Numbered from the stretch's first letter, positions 1 to 9,170 are shown. The stretch: DNA of 64,000 bases from an uncultured Gammaproteobacteria bacterium (GCA_958295835.1 OY282378.1:2877694-2941693), one strand, 5' to 3'. A program made the numbers and translations. The notes: a model not told the origin generated them from the sequence alone.

Positions 1-1835
1 TCGATCGGGAGCAGGGCGACCGTGAGGCCACCGACGCCGCATTCGCGGCGGCGGTGCACGTGGTGGAGCTGACCGTCGCGAACAACCGGGTCACCCCGGT
101 GTTCCTCGAACCCCGCTCCGCCATCGCGAGCCACGACGCCGGGACCGGCGCCTGGACCCTGACCCTGGGATGTCAGACCGCGCACGGCATGCGCGGGATC
201 CTCGCGGGCATGCTGGGCATCGAACCCGAGCGCCTGCGCGTCGTCGTGCCGGACATGGGCGGCGGCTTCGGAGCACGGGGGACGCCGTATCCCGAGTTCG
301 CGCTGATCCTCGCGGCGGCGCAACGCACCGGCAGGACCGTGCGCTGGACCGCGACCCGCGCCGAAAGCTTCCTCACCGATGCGCAGTCACGCGATCACCT
401 GCTGCACGGCGCCCTCGCGATGGACGCGGAAGGGCGGTTCACCGCGATGCGCGCGCTCGTCGAGTGGCGTCACGGCGCCTACGTCACCCCGCGCGGCTTC
501 GCGACGATGACCGACTACCTGATCCCCACCATCGGGGGGCCGTACCGCATCCCCGCCGGCTACATCGAGATGCGCGGCTACTCGAGCAACACCACGCCGG
601 TGGCCGCATACCGCGGGATCGGGCGGGTGGAGTCGAGCTACCTCACCGAATCGCTGGTGGATGCCGCCGCCGCCGCGACCGGCATCGACCGGATCGAGCT
701 CAGGCGGCGCAATCTCGTCGCGCCGCGGGAGATGCCGTGGACCGCGCCCGGCGGCTGCGTCTATCACGGCGGCGATTTCCGGGCGAACCTGGACCGCGCC
801 GCCGATGCCATCGACATGGCGGGATTCGCAGCTCGGCGCGCGGAGTCGGCCCGGCGCGGGCGGCTGCGCGGCATCGCGGCGACCCCCTATGTCGAGAACG
901 ACGGCGGCGCCCCGGCCGACTACGCGAAGGTCGAAGCCCATCCCGACGGCACCGTCACGGTCTTCGCCGGGACCCAGAACTTCGGGATGGGGCACGAGAC
1001 GGTGTACGCCCAGATCGCGGCCGATCGGCTCGGCATCGACTTCGACGCGGTGCGCTTCGTCGATGGCGATACCGCGAGGGTGAAGGAGGGATTCGGATCA
1101 CACGGCTCCCGTTCCATGCGAATCGGGGGAACCGCGTGCGTGATGGGCGCGGACGCCATGATCGAGCGTGGGCGCGGGCTCGCCGCCGAGATGCTGGCGG
1201 CGGCGAGCGCCGACGTCGGGTACGACGCCGGCGTATTCAGCGTCGAAGGCACCAACCGCTCCGTCACCCTTGCCGAGGTCGCGGGATTCGCGGCCGGGCG
1301 CGGCGAGGCGCTGAACGGCGAGCGGCTCTTCACCACCGAGCGCGGCTCCCTCGGCAACGGCGCCGCCGCCTGCGAGGTCGAGATCGACCCGGAGACCGGG
1401 GCGGTCGCCATCGTCCGCTACGTCATCGTCTGCGACACCGGCCGGACCATCAATCCGATGCTCGCCGAGGGGCAGCTCCACGGCGGCGCCGCCCAGGGCC
1501 TCGGCCAGGCGGTGCTGGAGCAGATCGTCTACGACCCGGAGACCGGCCAGACCCTGACCGGCAGCCTCATGGACTATGCGATCCCGCGTGCCGACGATCT
1601 GCCGGCGCTGGAGGTGGTGCTCACCGAGGTCGCGGAGACCGACAACCCCCTCGGAGTGAAGGGGATCGGCGAGGGCGCGACCACCGGCGCCCCGGCGGCC
1701 CTGATGGGGGCGGTGCGCGACGCGCTGCCGGTGCCTGGAACGACCACCATCGACATGCCGGTCACGCCGGAGAAGGTCTGGCGCGCGATCCGCGAAGCCC
1801 GCGCGCGGCCGTCCGGGACGGCATCGGATGCATGA
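1..1835 (+). CDS. Xanthine dehydrogenase family molybdopterin-binding (CoxL-type) subunit, 5' end cut
   Basis: Large catalytic subunit of a molybdenum hydroxylase (xanthine/aldehyde/CO-dehydrogenase type), which hydroxylates a carbon using water and passes electrons to FAD and FeS partner subunits. The reading frame is open to the first base of the window, so the N-terminal part is missing; about 610 residues remain of a usual 750-800. Visible family motifs are MGGGFGARG (cofactor contact), AYRGIGR, and near the C-terminus GVKGIGEGAT, which carries the expected active-site glutamate. It is a general family member: the CO-dehydrogenase active-site loop cannot be judged from what is seen, so substrate is unknown. 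The medium and small subunits must lie upstream, outside the window. The last 25 bp of the gene are part of a 37-bp segment repeated just downstream. Confidence 0.93.
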   Translation, partial: DREQGDREATDAAFAAAVHVVELTVANNRVTPVFLEPRSAIASHDAGTGAWTLTLGCQTAHGMRGILAGMLGIEPERLRVVVPDMGGGFGARGTPYPEFALILAAAQRTGRTVRWTATRAESFLTDAQSRDHLLHGALAMDAEGRFTAMRALVEWRHGAYVTPRGFATMTDYLIPTIGGPYRIPAGYIEMRGYSSNTTPVAAYRGIGRVESSYLTESLVDAAAAATGIDRIELRRRNLVAPREMPWTAPGGCVYHGGDFRANLDRAADAIDMAGFAARRAESARRGRLRGIAATPYVENDGGAPADYAKVEAHPDGTVTVFAGTQNFGMGHETVYAQIAADRLGIDFDAVRFVDGDTARVKEGFGSHGSRSMRIGGTACVMGADAMIERGRGLAAEMLAAASADVGYDAGVFSVEGTNRSVTLAEVAGFAAGRGEALNGERLFTTERGSLGNGAAACEVEIDPETGAVAIVRYVIVCDTGRTINPMLAEGQLHGGAAQGLGQAVLEQIVYDPETGQTLTGSLMDYAIPRADDLPALEVVLTEVAETDNPLGVKGIGEGATTGAPAALMGAVRDALPVPGTTTIDMPVTPEKVWRAIREARARPSGTASDA

Positions 1836-1914
1836 CGCCCGGCGGTCGGAGCATCGTGCTCTTGCCGGCCCCGGAGTGTCCGGGACGGCATCGGACGCAT
1901 GACGCCCGGCGGTC
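1811..1914. repeat. 37-bp direct repeat at the 3' end of the molybdenum hydroxylase gene
   Basis: Copies at 1811-1847 and 1878-1914 differ at one base. The first copy contains the last codons and the stop of the preceding gene; the second lies 30 bp after it in noncoding DNA. This looks like a small tandem duplication of the gene end. Confidence 0.85.
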
Positions 1915-2143
1915 CACCCTTCGCCCGGATCGAACCCCTCGGCGTCGACTTCGCCACCGAAATGGGTCCATCGCCCGATCGGGTTCCCGATCCGGGCGCC
2001 CGCGCGGCCGGTCGGTGGTCCGGCGATCCGCGCATCCCTGCCGATTGCAGTTCGTGCCGCAATTGTTCATCTTTGGCACCATCCAACCCCCGTCAACCAT
2101 GAACCCCCGACCCCATGGGGAGCGACGAGATCGGAGGCAACCG
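1836..2143. other. Intergenic, 308 bp
   Basis: Apart from the second copy of the 37-bp repeat, no gene is seen. A good Shine-Dalgarno (GGAGG, 2133-2137) at its right end serves the next gene. No convincing promoter or terminator was recognised. Confidence 0.6.
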
Positions 2144-4102
2144 ATGAATTCCCCGCAGATCGAAAGGAGTGGATGCACGGCGCCGCGGCGCACCCCCCTC
2201 GCCCGCGGCCGCATCCGCGGTCATTGCTTCCGCTCCGGCCGTGGCCGCTCCGCCGTGGCCGGCCTGGTTGCTTCGCTGCTTCTGACCGCGGGCGTTCCGG
2301 ATCCGGCCGCCGCCCGATTGCCGGCGCTGCCGGCGGGCGCCGCCTACGGCGATTACGCGGTGGGTGTCGCCACCGGCTTCGCGGTGGACGTCCGCCAGCG
2401 TTTCGACCCCTGGAACACCGCCTACGCCGGCCCCGAGTACCGCGCCCTGCTGCGCCGGGTGGAGGACGCCGGGCAGACCCGCACGGTGGTGTTCCAGCTT
2501 TGGTACCCCGCACCACCGAACACCTCCCGGGGACGGGCCGGGCCGCGCTCCCCCTTCCCGGCGCAGAGCGGGCGGCCTGCGAACTACTACGACTTCTTCT
2601 TCCAGGAGGGCGGTCCCCTGGCGCAGCGGATCGGCGCCGCCGCCCAGGTGGTGTTGCCGCAATTCGTCCACCTGCCGGACGGCGGCACCCTGGCCGAGGC
2701 GGACGGCGCGGTGCAACAGGGAACCTTCGCCGAGATCGGCCGGCGGATCCTCGGCGCGCCGCGCGGCGCATGGCAGGACGCCTGGCCCGCCGAAGGCAAG
2801 TTCCCGCTCATCCTCCTCGCCCACGGGCTCGCGGGCAGCCATGCCATGTGGAGCTCGCTCGGCGAATTCCTCGCTTCCCACGGCTACGTGGTGGCGGCGC
2901 CCACCTTCATCTCCGACGGCGGCCTGCCCCTCGTGTTCCACGACGAGGACTCCCCCTTCGCGAAGCAGGCGTCGGCCGAGGAGGTGCAGCGGGCCTACGA
3001 GGCGCTCCTCGGCCAGATCAAGGTCGTTCCCTATTTCTACCGCCTGCTGTTCGGGCGCGAGGGCCGGGGGTTCGCGCCCCCCGCCGGCTTCAATCCGCCC
3101 GCGGAGACGCTGGTGCCGGGGGGCGTGGAGCGCGCCACCACCATGATGCGCAACCTGTTCCGCCAGCGGGTTTCGGACGTGGGTCTGGTGCTGCACACCG
3201 TGCGGCTGCTCGGCGCGGACGAGGACACCTGCCGTACCTCCCTGCGGTCGATGGGCGCGATCAGTGCCGCCCGGGAGTTGGCCACCCACTATCTGTGCGG
3301 TCTGCTCAACGGGCGCATCGACGGCGAGCGCGTGGGCATTGCCGGACATTCGCTGGGCGCCATGACCGCGCAGCTCGCGGCCAACCACCTGCCGGGAGTG
3401 AACGCGGCCATCGGGTTCAACAACGCCCCGCCCTTCACCTGGACACCGGAGGAGATGTTCGGGGCCGGCGAGGCGCGGGACGACGGCGGGGCCGGGGGCG
3501 ACGGTGATGACGGCGTCCCTCTCCCGGTGGGCAGCCGCAAGCCCGTGCTCATCATGATCGGCGACGAGGACGCCTTCGTGCAGCGGGTGTTCGCCGGCCT
3601 CTTCCAGTCGGCGATAGCGGCTGCCGGGGGCGACCCTGCCGTCGCCTTCCCCCTCGCCCCCGAGCGCGCCGCCCCCGATCGCATGGAGAACCCGCAGCCG
3701 GTGGCCCTCAGCGCATGGCGGCGGGCGATCTCCGACCGGATGCTGGTGATCGTGCGCGACACCGACCACTTCACGATCGTCGAGGACTTCGCACGGATGT
3801 TCCCCTGGCCGAAGTTCCAGCGCGGCGAGCTGCCCTTCGGTCCGACCCCGGAGCGCACGCGCAAGCCGACGGGGGCGCAGGCGTTCGGGCCGCCGCCGGC
3901 GGAGCCCGGCGAGCCCTACACCCAGCTCGGTTGGACCACCGCGGGCGAGGCCGGAGAGGTGTATCTGCCCCACGTGATCCGTGACTGGTACGCCAAGGCG
4001 TGGTTCGACTGGTACCTGAAGGGGGAGCGGGAAGCGCACGAGCGGCTGCGGAACCCGGACCCGTTCGGCACGATGACCTCGGTGCGGAAGGACGTGGAGT
4101 AG
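2144..4102 (+). CDS. Secreted alpha/beta hydrolase (dienelactone hydrolase / PAF-acetylhydrolase-like)
   Basis: Predicted 652-residue exported serine hydrolase. The ATG at 2144 has GGAGG 6 bp upstream; the same frame is open far upstream, but only as a shadow of the preceding gene. The N-terminus is Arg-rich, then a hydrophobic segment (about residues 35-50, AVAGLVASLLLTAG) ends in an Ala-rich stretch, fitting a signal peptide. The alpha/beta fold signature is clear: oxyanion-loop LLAHGLAGSH, nucleophile elbow AGHSLGAM (Ser near residue 402), an acid in MIGDEDAF (about 473) and a His in DTDHFTIVED (about 541). Long insertions between strands make it larger than ordinary dienelactone hydrolases. 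An ester or lipid substrate is likely but cannot be named. It stands alone, with csaA 31 bp downstream on the same strand. Confidence 0.85.
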   Translation: MNSPQIERSGCTAPRRTPLARGRIRGHCFRSGRGRSAVAGLVASLLLTAGVPDPAAARLPALPAGAAYGDYAVGVATGFAVDVRQRFDPWNTAYAGPEYRALLRRVEDAGQTRTVVFQLWYPAPPNTSRGRAGPRSPFPAQSGRPANYYDFFFQEGGPLAQRIGAAAQVVLPQFVHLPDGGTLAEADGAVQQGTFAEIGRRILGAPRGAWQDAWPAEGKFPLILLAHGLAGSHAMWSSLGEFLASHGYVVAAPTFISDGGLPLVFHDEDSPFAKQASAEEVQRAYEALLGQIKVVPYFYRLLFGREGRGFAPPAGFNPPAETLVPGGVERATTMMRNLFRQRVSDVGLVLHTVRLLGADEDTCRTSLRSMGAISAARELATHYLCGLLNGRIDGERVGIAGHSLGAMTAQLAANHLPGVNAAIGFNNAPPFTWTPEEMFGAGEARDDGGAGGDGDDGVPLPVGSRKPVLIMIGDEDAFVQRVFAGLFQSAIAAAGGDPAVAFPLAPERAAPDRMENPQPVALSAWRRAISDRMLVIVRDTDHFTIVEDFARMFPWPKFQRGELPFGPTPERTRKPTGAQAFGPPPAEPGEPYTQLGWTTAGEAGEVYLPHVIRDWYAKAWFDWYLKGEREAHERLRNPDPFGTMTSVRKDVE

Positions 4103-4133
4103 AGGCGGAGCGGCCGGAACAGGGGGAGCGCAG

Positions 4134-4472
4134 GTGCAGACGATCGAATGGCAGGACTTCGAGAAGGTCGAGATCCGGGTCGGTCGGGTGGTGGGCGCGG
4201 AGCCCTTCAAGGAGGCCCGCGTCCCCGCCTACGTGCTGCGCGTCGACTTCGGCGAGGCGATCGGCGTGAAGAAGTCGAGCGCGCGGATCACCGATCACTA
4301 CCGGCCCGAGGACCTGATCGGCCGGCTGGTGGTGGGCGTCGTCAACTTCCCCCGCAAGCAGATCGGTCCGATCATGTCGGAGTGCCTGGTTACCGGCTTT
4401 CACGACGGCGAGGGCAAGGTGGTGCTGTGCGTGCCGGATCGGGAGGTGCCGCCGGGCGCGAAGCTGCTGTAA
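4134..4472 (+). CDS. csaA: CsaA-type tRNA-binding domain protein
   Basis: A 112-residue single OB-fold protein of the CsaA family, the stand-alone version of the tRNA-binding domain found in MetRS and PheRS; CsaA has been described as a chaperone-like export factor. The GTG start at 4134 follows AGGGGGAG with good spacing. Family features are the N-terminal FEKVEIRVGRVV strand pair, the basic KKSSARITDHY segment, and VVNFPRKQIGPIMSECLVTG, which matches the signature of the family. Length is normal. It follows the hydrolase closely and may be cotranscribed; function in this organism is inferred from family only. Confidence 0.88.
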   Translation: MQTIEWQDFEKVEIRVGRVVGAEPFKEARVPAYVLRVDFGEAIGVKKSSARITDHYRPEDLIGRLVVGVVNFPRKQIGPIMSECLVTGFHDGEGKVVLCVPDREVPPGAKLL

Positions 4473-4680
4473 GCAACCTCCCCGCGCCCGGACCGCCTGC
4501 GTGCCACGCACGCGCTACGCGCCCCTTCGATCTCGCCCGGCTCCGGGGCGCCCGGACCGCATGAGTGCTACGCACCTTCGGGGCGTTCGGCCTGCCGTGG
4601 CAGGCACGTCACCTCTCCTCTCCCGGATGCGGTGACGTGTTCAGCGGCGGTGAATCGACAGTGGTGAGCTCTCGACACGC

Positions 4681-5628
4681 TCACGGCGTGACCTGGTTCA
4701 GCAGCGGCTCCCCGGCGCGCCAGCGGTCGAGGTTGTCCGCGAAGAGCGCCGCGAATCGTCGGGGCCAGTCGTGGATGCTGTCCGATGCGTGCGGGGTGAT
4801 CAGCACGTTGGGCATGGTCCAGAAGGGACTCTCGGCAGGCAGCGGCTCGGCCTCGAAGACATCCAGATACGCCCCCCCGAGATGACCGGACCGCAACGCT
4901 TCGATCAATGCGGTTTCGTCGACGACCGGCCCGCGCGAGGTGTTGACGAGAAAGGCGCCGGGCTTCATCGCCGCGAGCCGCTCGCGCGAGAGCAGCCCGC
5001 GGGTCGCGGCGTTCAACCGCACGTGCAGCGATACGAAGTCCGCCGCCGGCAGCAGCGCATCGAGTGCGTCCGGGCCGTGCATCTCGTCGGCCGCGGGATG
5101 CGGGGCCGGCGTCCCGCGGATGGCCAGGACCCGCAAGCCGAGCGCCTTCGCGTTGCGGGCGACACACTCCCCGATCCGGCCGAATCCGACCACCAGCAAC
5201 GTCCGCTCCCGGAGCGGGGTGAACGGCACCGGTTTCCAGCAGCGCGTGCGTTGCTGCTCGATGTAGTTCAGGAACCCGCGGCTGAGCATGGATATCGCCC
5301 CGGTCACGGTCTCGGCGAGATACGGGGCAAGCACGCCGGCGCCGTTGGTCACGGTGATCCGCTCGGCATCCCAGGGGACGACATGATCGAACCCCGAGCC
5401 ACCCACATGAATCCAGCGCACCGAGGGGTGCGCGGGAATCGACGCATGTACGGAGCCCGGAAATCCGGGGTGCTTGATCGAGAAGACGACCTCGGGGTCG
5501 TGTCGCGCGAGCGCCTCGGCGACGCCTTGCGCGGTCGCCGCATACGTGAAATCGACGTCGGGAAACCGTGCGGCGAACATGTCCCGGAAGTCGTCGGGTT
5601 CGTTGTGGGCGATGAGCACCGGCTGCAT
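4681..5628 (-). CDS. D-isomer specific 2-hydroxyacid dehydrogenase family protein
   Basis: A 315-residue NAD(P)-dependent dehydrogenase that reduces a 2-keto acid to the D-2-hydroxy acid or the reverse. The Rossmann dinucleotide motif GFGRIG (in LLVVGFGRIGECVARNAKA) lies mid-protein, followed by the catalytic Arg (NTSRGPVVDE), Glu (in FEAEPLP) and His (ITPHASD). The ATG at 5628 was chosen because the family's N-terminal catalytic domain begins right there (QPVLIAHNEP); the open frame further upstream is repeat-derived and not protein-like. It is closest in style to glyoxylate/hydroxypyruvate reductase-like members, but the substrate is not determined. It is flanked by noncoding repeats and stands alone. 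Confidence 0.87.
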   Translation of the reverse strand: MQPVLIAHNEPDDFRDMFAARFPDVDFTYAATAQGVAEALARHDPEVVFSIKHPGFPGSVHASIPAHPSVRWIHVGGSGFDHVVPWDAERITVTNGAGVLAPYLAETVTGAISMLSRGFLNYIEQQRTRCWKPVPFTPLRERTLLVVGFGRIGECVARNAKALGLRVLAIRGTPAPHPAADEMHGPDALDALLPAADFVSLHVRLNAATRGLLSRERLAAMKPGAFLVNTSRGPVVDETALIEALRSGHLGGAYLDVFEAEPLPAESPFWTMPNVLITPHASDSIHDWPRRFAALFADNLDRWRAGEPLLNQVTP

Positions 5629-6196
5629 TGTTCCGCTCCAGACTCGGTCCGCCAGGCTTCTTGCCGCGCCGTCTCGACCGGACCGTCTCGATCGGCTCGA
5701 CGTCGCGGGGTCGTGTTCTTCGGCATGTCGTGGTCGCAGTGCCGTCTCGGTCGAACCATCTCGATCGGCTCGACGGCCTTGCGAAGCTTCCCGTTCGTGA
5801 TCGCCTGCCTGATCCGGCAGGGGCCGCCCGCCTTCGGCGCGTGCGATCCGAACCCATCTTTCCTCGCCGGCGCGAGGGCGGGTTGGCGCATCGTACTCGC
5901 ACGACCTCGTCATCGGTAGCGCCTCTCCGCCGCCATGCCGGCACGAGCCGTGCCGGCATGGAGAGCCTCCGTTGCAGAGCCATCGCGCTCTGCCCGATCC
6001 GCGTCGCGGCTCGCCGGGCCTCGACCTTCTGCACGGCGCACGCATCGAGCTGCCCGACCCGGGCCCAAGGCATTTCCCTGTCCAATGAGTTCTTCCGGAC
6101 GGCAGGGCCAGCCAATACGCCTCTCACCGGCACGGCTCGTGCGTTCCACAACCTGAACCGGGTGCGACGAATTCACCGGGACGTGCGGTTCGGGTT
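5629..6196. other. Intergenic, 568 bp, with imperfect repeats and a hairpin
   Basis: No convincing gene. It holds two 34-bp copies (5669-5702 and 5742-5775, four mismatches, 73-bp period) and a perfect 13-bp-stem hairpin with a 3-base loop at 5933-5961. The hairpin is not followed by a T-run on either strand, so a terminator role is doubtful. Confidence 0.6.
5669..5775. repeat. Two-copy 34-bp repeat, 73-bp period
   Basis: Copies at 5669-5702 and 5742-5775 share the 3' half exactly (tctcgatcggctcgacg) and differ at four positions in the 5' half. They lie in the gap upstream of the 2-hydroxyacid dehydrogenase gene. Confidence 0.8.
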
Positions 6197-7000
6197 TCAG
6201 CGCTCCCTGGGCCTCCAGGCCCCGAGGAGCCTGGGAAGGTCCCCGAACTTCGCGACCAGGCCGAACACCGCCATCGCGAGCAGGATGAACAGCACCGACA
6301 CCGAGGCGATGGTCGGCGTGTAGCCGGAGCGGAGCTGCGTGAAGACCTTCACCGGAAGGGTGAGCAGCGAGAACTGGCCGAGGAAGTACGAGATGATGAA
6401 CTCGTTCATGCTGAGCACGAACACGAACGCGTAGCCGGCGATCATGTAGGGCACGATCATGGGCAGGATCACGGTGGTAAAGGTACGGGCGGGGTCCGCG
6501 CCCATCGTCCTTGCCGCTTCGACGATCTCCCGGTCTATGGACTCCAGGCCGAGCGAGATCATCACCAGCGGCATCGTGACCAGGAATACGCCGTGGGCGA
6601 GGGTGAGGCCGTAGACGCTGGCGGCGAGACCGACGGGCACCCAGAGCATCAACATCCCGAGCGCGGTGATCACCGGCGGCAACGCGAAGGGCAGCAGGCC
6701 GAGGCCGAAGAGCAGCTTCGCGTAGAAGACCCGGTAACGCCACAGGAAGTACGCGGTCGGCAGGGCGATGGAGAGCGCGATGAGACCCGCCCCCGCCGCG
6801 ATTGTCAGGCTCGCCAGCAACGCGTCGAACCAGGCGCTCTTGGTGAAGATCTCCTCATACCAGCGCATCGACAGCCCGCGCGGGGGAAAGAACATGAGCT
6901 TCTTCTCGTTGAGGGACACCCCGGCGACGATGAACAGGGGCGCGCTCAGGATGATGAGCACCAGCCAACAGAAGACGTTCCGGGCGATGCGCGCGATCAT
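6197..7000 (-). CDS. ABC transporter permease, spermidine/putrescine (PotC) type
   Basis: A 267-residue inner-membrane permease of the PotC class (polyamine, Fe3+ or related small-solute import). Six hydrophobic segments are visible; the N-terminal one is VFCWLVLIILSAPLFIVAGVS. The cytoplasmic EAA loop, which docks the ATPase, reads EAARTMGADPARTFTTVILP. Length is normal. The ATG at 7000 overlaps the end of the upstream PotB-type gene (6997), the usual ATGA coupling of these operons. The rest of the transporter (ATPase, binding protein, N-terminal half of PotB) is missing, so this intact gene is probably an orphan of a broken operon. Confidence 0.87.
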   Translation of the reverse strand: MIARIARNVFCWLVLIILSAPLFIVAGVSLNEKKLMFFPPRGLSMRWYEEIFTKSAWFDALLASLTIAAGAGLIALSIALPTAYFLWRYRVFYAKLLFGLGLLPFALPPVITALGMLMLWVPVGLAASVYGLTLAHGVFLVTMPLVMISLGLESIDREIVEAARTMGADPARTFTTVILPMIVPYMIAGYAFVFVLSMNEFIISYFLGQFSLLTLPVKVFTQLRSGYTPTIASVSVLFILLAMAVFGLVAKFGDLPRLLGAWRPRER

Positions 7001-7411
7001 TTCTCGATCTTCCGCCGGCCCAGCCGTGCCGATACCGCCACCAGGGCCAGGGTGATGCACATGAAGAACATCGACAGCGCCGCGGCGAAGGGCAGGTTGC
7101 CGCGACCCAGCGCCTGATCGCTGATCAGGATCGCGAACATCCAGTGCTGCGGGCGTCCCAGCCACTGCGGGGTCACGAATGCGCCCATGGTGAACACGAA
7201 CAGCACGATGGCCGCGCTCAGGATCGCGGGCCGGAGCATCGGCACCACCACCGTGAAGAAGGTGCGCAGGGGCGAGGCGCCGAGGGTGCGCGCCGCCTCC
7301 GTGATCTCGGTGTCGAGCCGCGTGCACTGCGGGTACATGATCAGCACCGCGAAAGGCAGGTTGAAGTAGATGAGGCCGAACATCACCGCGCCGTAACCGG
7401 GCGTCCACTTC
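6997..7411 (-). pseudogene. Truncated PotB-type ABC permease (C-terminal half only)
   Basis: About 138 residues of a PotB-class permease remain, from GYGAVMFGLIYFNLPF through the EAA loop (EAARTLGASPLRTFFTVVVP) to a normal C-terminus (ARLGRRKIEK). A full protein is about 280-300 residues. Homology stops abruptly at the 24-bp palindrome at 7414-7437; upstream codons in the same frame read through repeat DNA. It overlaps the PotC-type gene by 4 bp. The break is a rearrangement or repeat insertion rather than a point mutation, and the operon is most likely inactive. Confidence 0.85.
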
Positions 7412-7413
7412 TT

Positions 7414-7437
7414 AGGGGCGACGCATGCGTCGCCCCT
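7414..7437. repeat. 24-bp perfect palindrome at a gene break
   Basis: The sequence reads aggggcgacgca followed by its exact reverse complement. It marks the point where the PotB-type gene is truncated and begins a 230-bp stretch of repeat-like noncoding DNA leading to the IS4-type element. Confidence 0.85.
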
Positions 7438-7644
7438 ACGGTGGGTGATGCCCCCGTGTTTGGCGACACCGCATAGTTGCGTTGCCAGATCTGCGCGCCG
7501 CGGGGATGTCGCAATTCGTTGATGCGCCTTATAGGTAACATCCGGCAACCTGTTGAATTCACGACGCTATTATTGGGGGCCGAAAACGGCTCCGGCAGCA
7601 AACCGGAGCGATGTTTCATGCGCGACAGCGTGGGGACCCGTCAC

Positions 7645-8999
7645 CATAAGCGCTAACTTGTTTTCCGAACTGGTTTGCGTACCATGACACGCCGGTTTGC
7701 AACGCGGAGGCTGGCGAGTGAACGAGGATTGGGAAGTGCTGATGGCGTTTCTGCCAAGTGATTGGCGCACGCTGGCCGACGACACCGGGGCTCTGAAGGG
7801 CCTGCGCAAGGACAAATCGGTCGAGAACCTGCTGCGCACGCTTCTGCTGCACTTGGGGTGCGGGCACTCGTTGCGTGAAACCGTGGTGCGGGCCAGGAAG
7901 GCGCGTCTGGGCGATCTGTCCGATGTCGCGCTGCTCAAGCGGCTGAGGAAGTCGAGGGACTGGCTGCACGCCTTGTGCGTGGAGCTGTTCCGCGACTACG
8001 GCGTTGGTGTTGCCGACAGCGATGGCTTCGAGGTCAGGGCGTTCGATGCGACGACGGTGAAGGAGCCTGGCAAGACCGGTGGGCTGTGGCGGGTCCACTA
8101 CAGCGTGCGCCTCCCGTCGTTGGCCTGCGACTTCTTCAAGCTCACGCCCACCCGGGGTCCGGGGACTGGCGAGTCGTTCTCGCACTTCCCCATCGCTCCC
8201 GGTGACTTCATTGTGGCCGACCGCGGCGACTCGACAGCCAACGGCATCGGGCACGTGGTATGCGCGGGTGGTTATGTGACGGTGCGTGTGAACACCGGTT
8301 CGCTGGCGTTTCACACGGCTCGGGGCGAGTCGTTCGACCTGCTCGGGGCGGTCACGTCGCTCAAGCGCGCCGGCGCCGTGCGGTCGTGGCCGGTGACGGT
8401 GGTGTCCGGCGATGGGGTGGTGTCGGGTCGGGTGTGTGCGTTGCGAAAGACCCGGGAAGCGGTCCGGATGGCCCATGAGAGATTGCATCGGACGGCTTCG
8501 CGCAAGGGGACGCAGCTTCAGCCCGAGACGCTGGAGTTTGCGCGCTACGTCATTGTATTCACGACGTTTCCCGCGCTCATGAGCGCCTCGCAGGTGCTGG
8601 AGTGGTATCGCATCCGCTGGCAGGTCGAGTTGGTGTTCAAGCGGTTCAAGTCGCTGGCGCAGTTGGGGCATCTGCCGAAATACGATGACGAGAGCGCCAA
8701 GGCTTGGCTGTACGGCAAGCTGCTGGTGGCGTTGCTGGTGGAGAAGCTGATTCGCCATGCCATCGCGATTTCCCCCTGGGGATACGACCTGGAGGCGACA
8801 TCGCCCCCACAGTGCGTGGCGTGACTTCAAGTTCGTGCTCAACCAGGTGATGCGAAGCATCGAACCCCCGATGGCGTTGACGCGGATGCTGGGCGAATGG
8901 AACGACATCTCCAGAGCATTGGCTGAACCGCCTCGCCGTCGCTTCCCTCAATTGTCGGAATACTTCGATTATTGATGAAAAAACAAGTTAGCGCTTATG
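7645..8999 (+). mobile_element. Complete IS4-family insertion sequence, 1355 bp
   Basis: Both ends carry the same 20-bp terminal inverted repeat (cataagcgctaacttgtttt at the left, its reverse complement at the right). It is flanked by an 11-bp direct duplication (ggacccgtcac) at 7634-7644 and 9000-9010, showing a simple, fairly recent transposition. It encodes one transposase. The element landed in DNA that already carried repeats. Confidence 0.95.
7718..8975 (+). pseudogene. IS4-family DDE transposase, frameshifted near its C-terminus
   Basis: The transposase begins at GTG 7718, which has GGAGG seven bases upstream. Catalytic landmarks are present: first Asp in RAFDATTVKEP, second Asp in FIVADRGD, and the IS4 Y-(2)-R-(3)-E-(6)-K signature in YRIRWQVELVFKRFK. 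The main frame stops at 8824 (TGA 8822-8824) shortly after a run of five C at 8804-8808. One extra C there explains it: in the +1 frame the protein continues as HSAWRDFKFVLNQ to a stop at 8975, just inside the right inverted repeat. The change may be a real inactivating mutation, a sequencing error in the homopolymer, or less likely a programmed shift. Confidence 0.85.
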
Positions 9000-9029
9000 G
9001 GACCCGTCACCGTGGCCCGCTTGTATGTA

Positions 9030-9124
9030 GCAACACTGTTTCCCGCCCGCCCACGACGCTGGTCGATGCACCCGCGATTCCGCGTAGCGGAATCGCCAAG
9101 CGACCGCACCAGCGGTCGCCGCTC
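9030..9124. repeat. Palindromic repeat element, copy 1
   Basis: Its core at 9074-9124 forms two adjacent hairpins: gcgattccgc/gcggaatcgc and gcgaccgc/gcggtcgc. Copy 2 lies at 32334-32434 inside the hydantoinase A gene; similarity extends about 50 bp to the left of the hairpins without gaps. See the separate finding. Confidence 0.75.
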
Positions 9125-9170
9125 ATATGACCAATCGCCGTGCCGACCTGTCTTGAACCGCCGGAATCGT

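Noticed and set aside
170..2143. Very long + strand frame running through the molybdenum hydroxylase gene into the hydrolase
   Set aside because: It is an Arg-rich shadow of a GC-rich gene in another frame; the real hydrolase starts at 2144 with a good Shine-Dalgarno and signal peptide.
5933..5961. Intrinsic terminator for the PotC-type gene
   Set aside because: Perfect hairpin, but no T-run on either side and it lies over 230 bp from the gene end.
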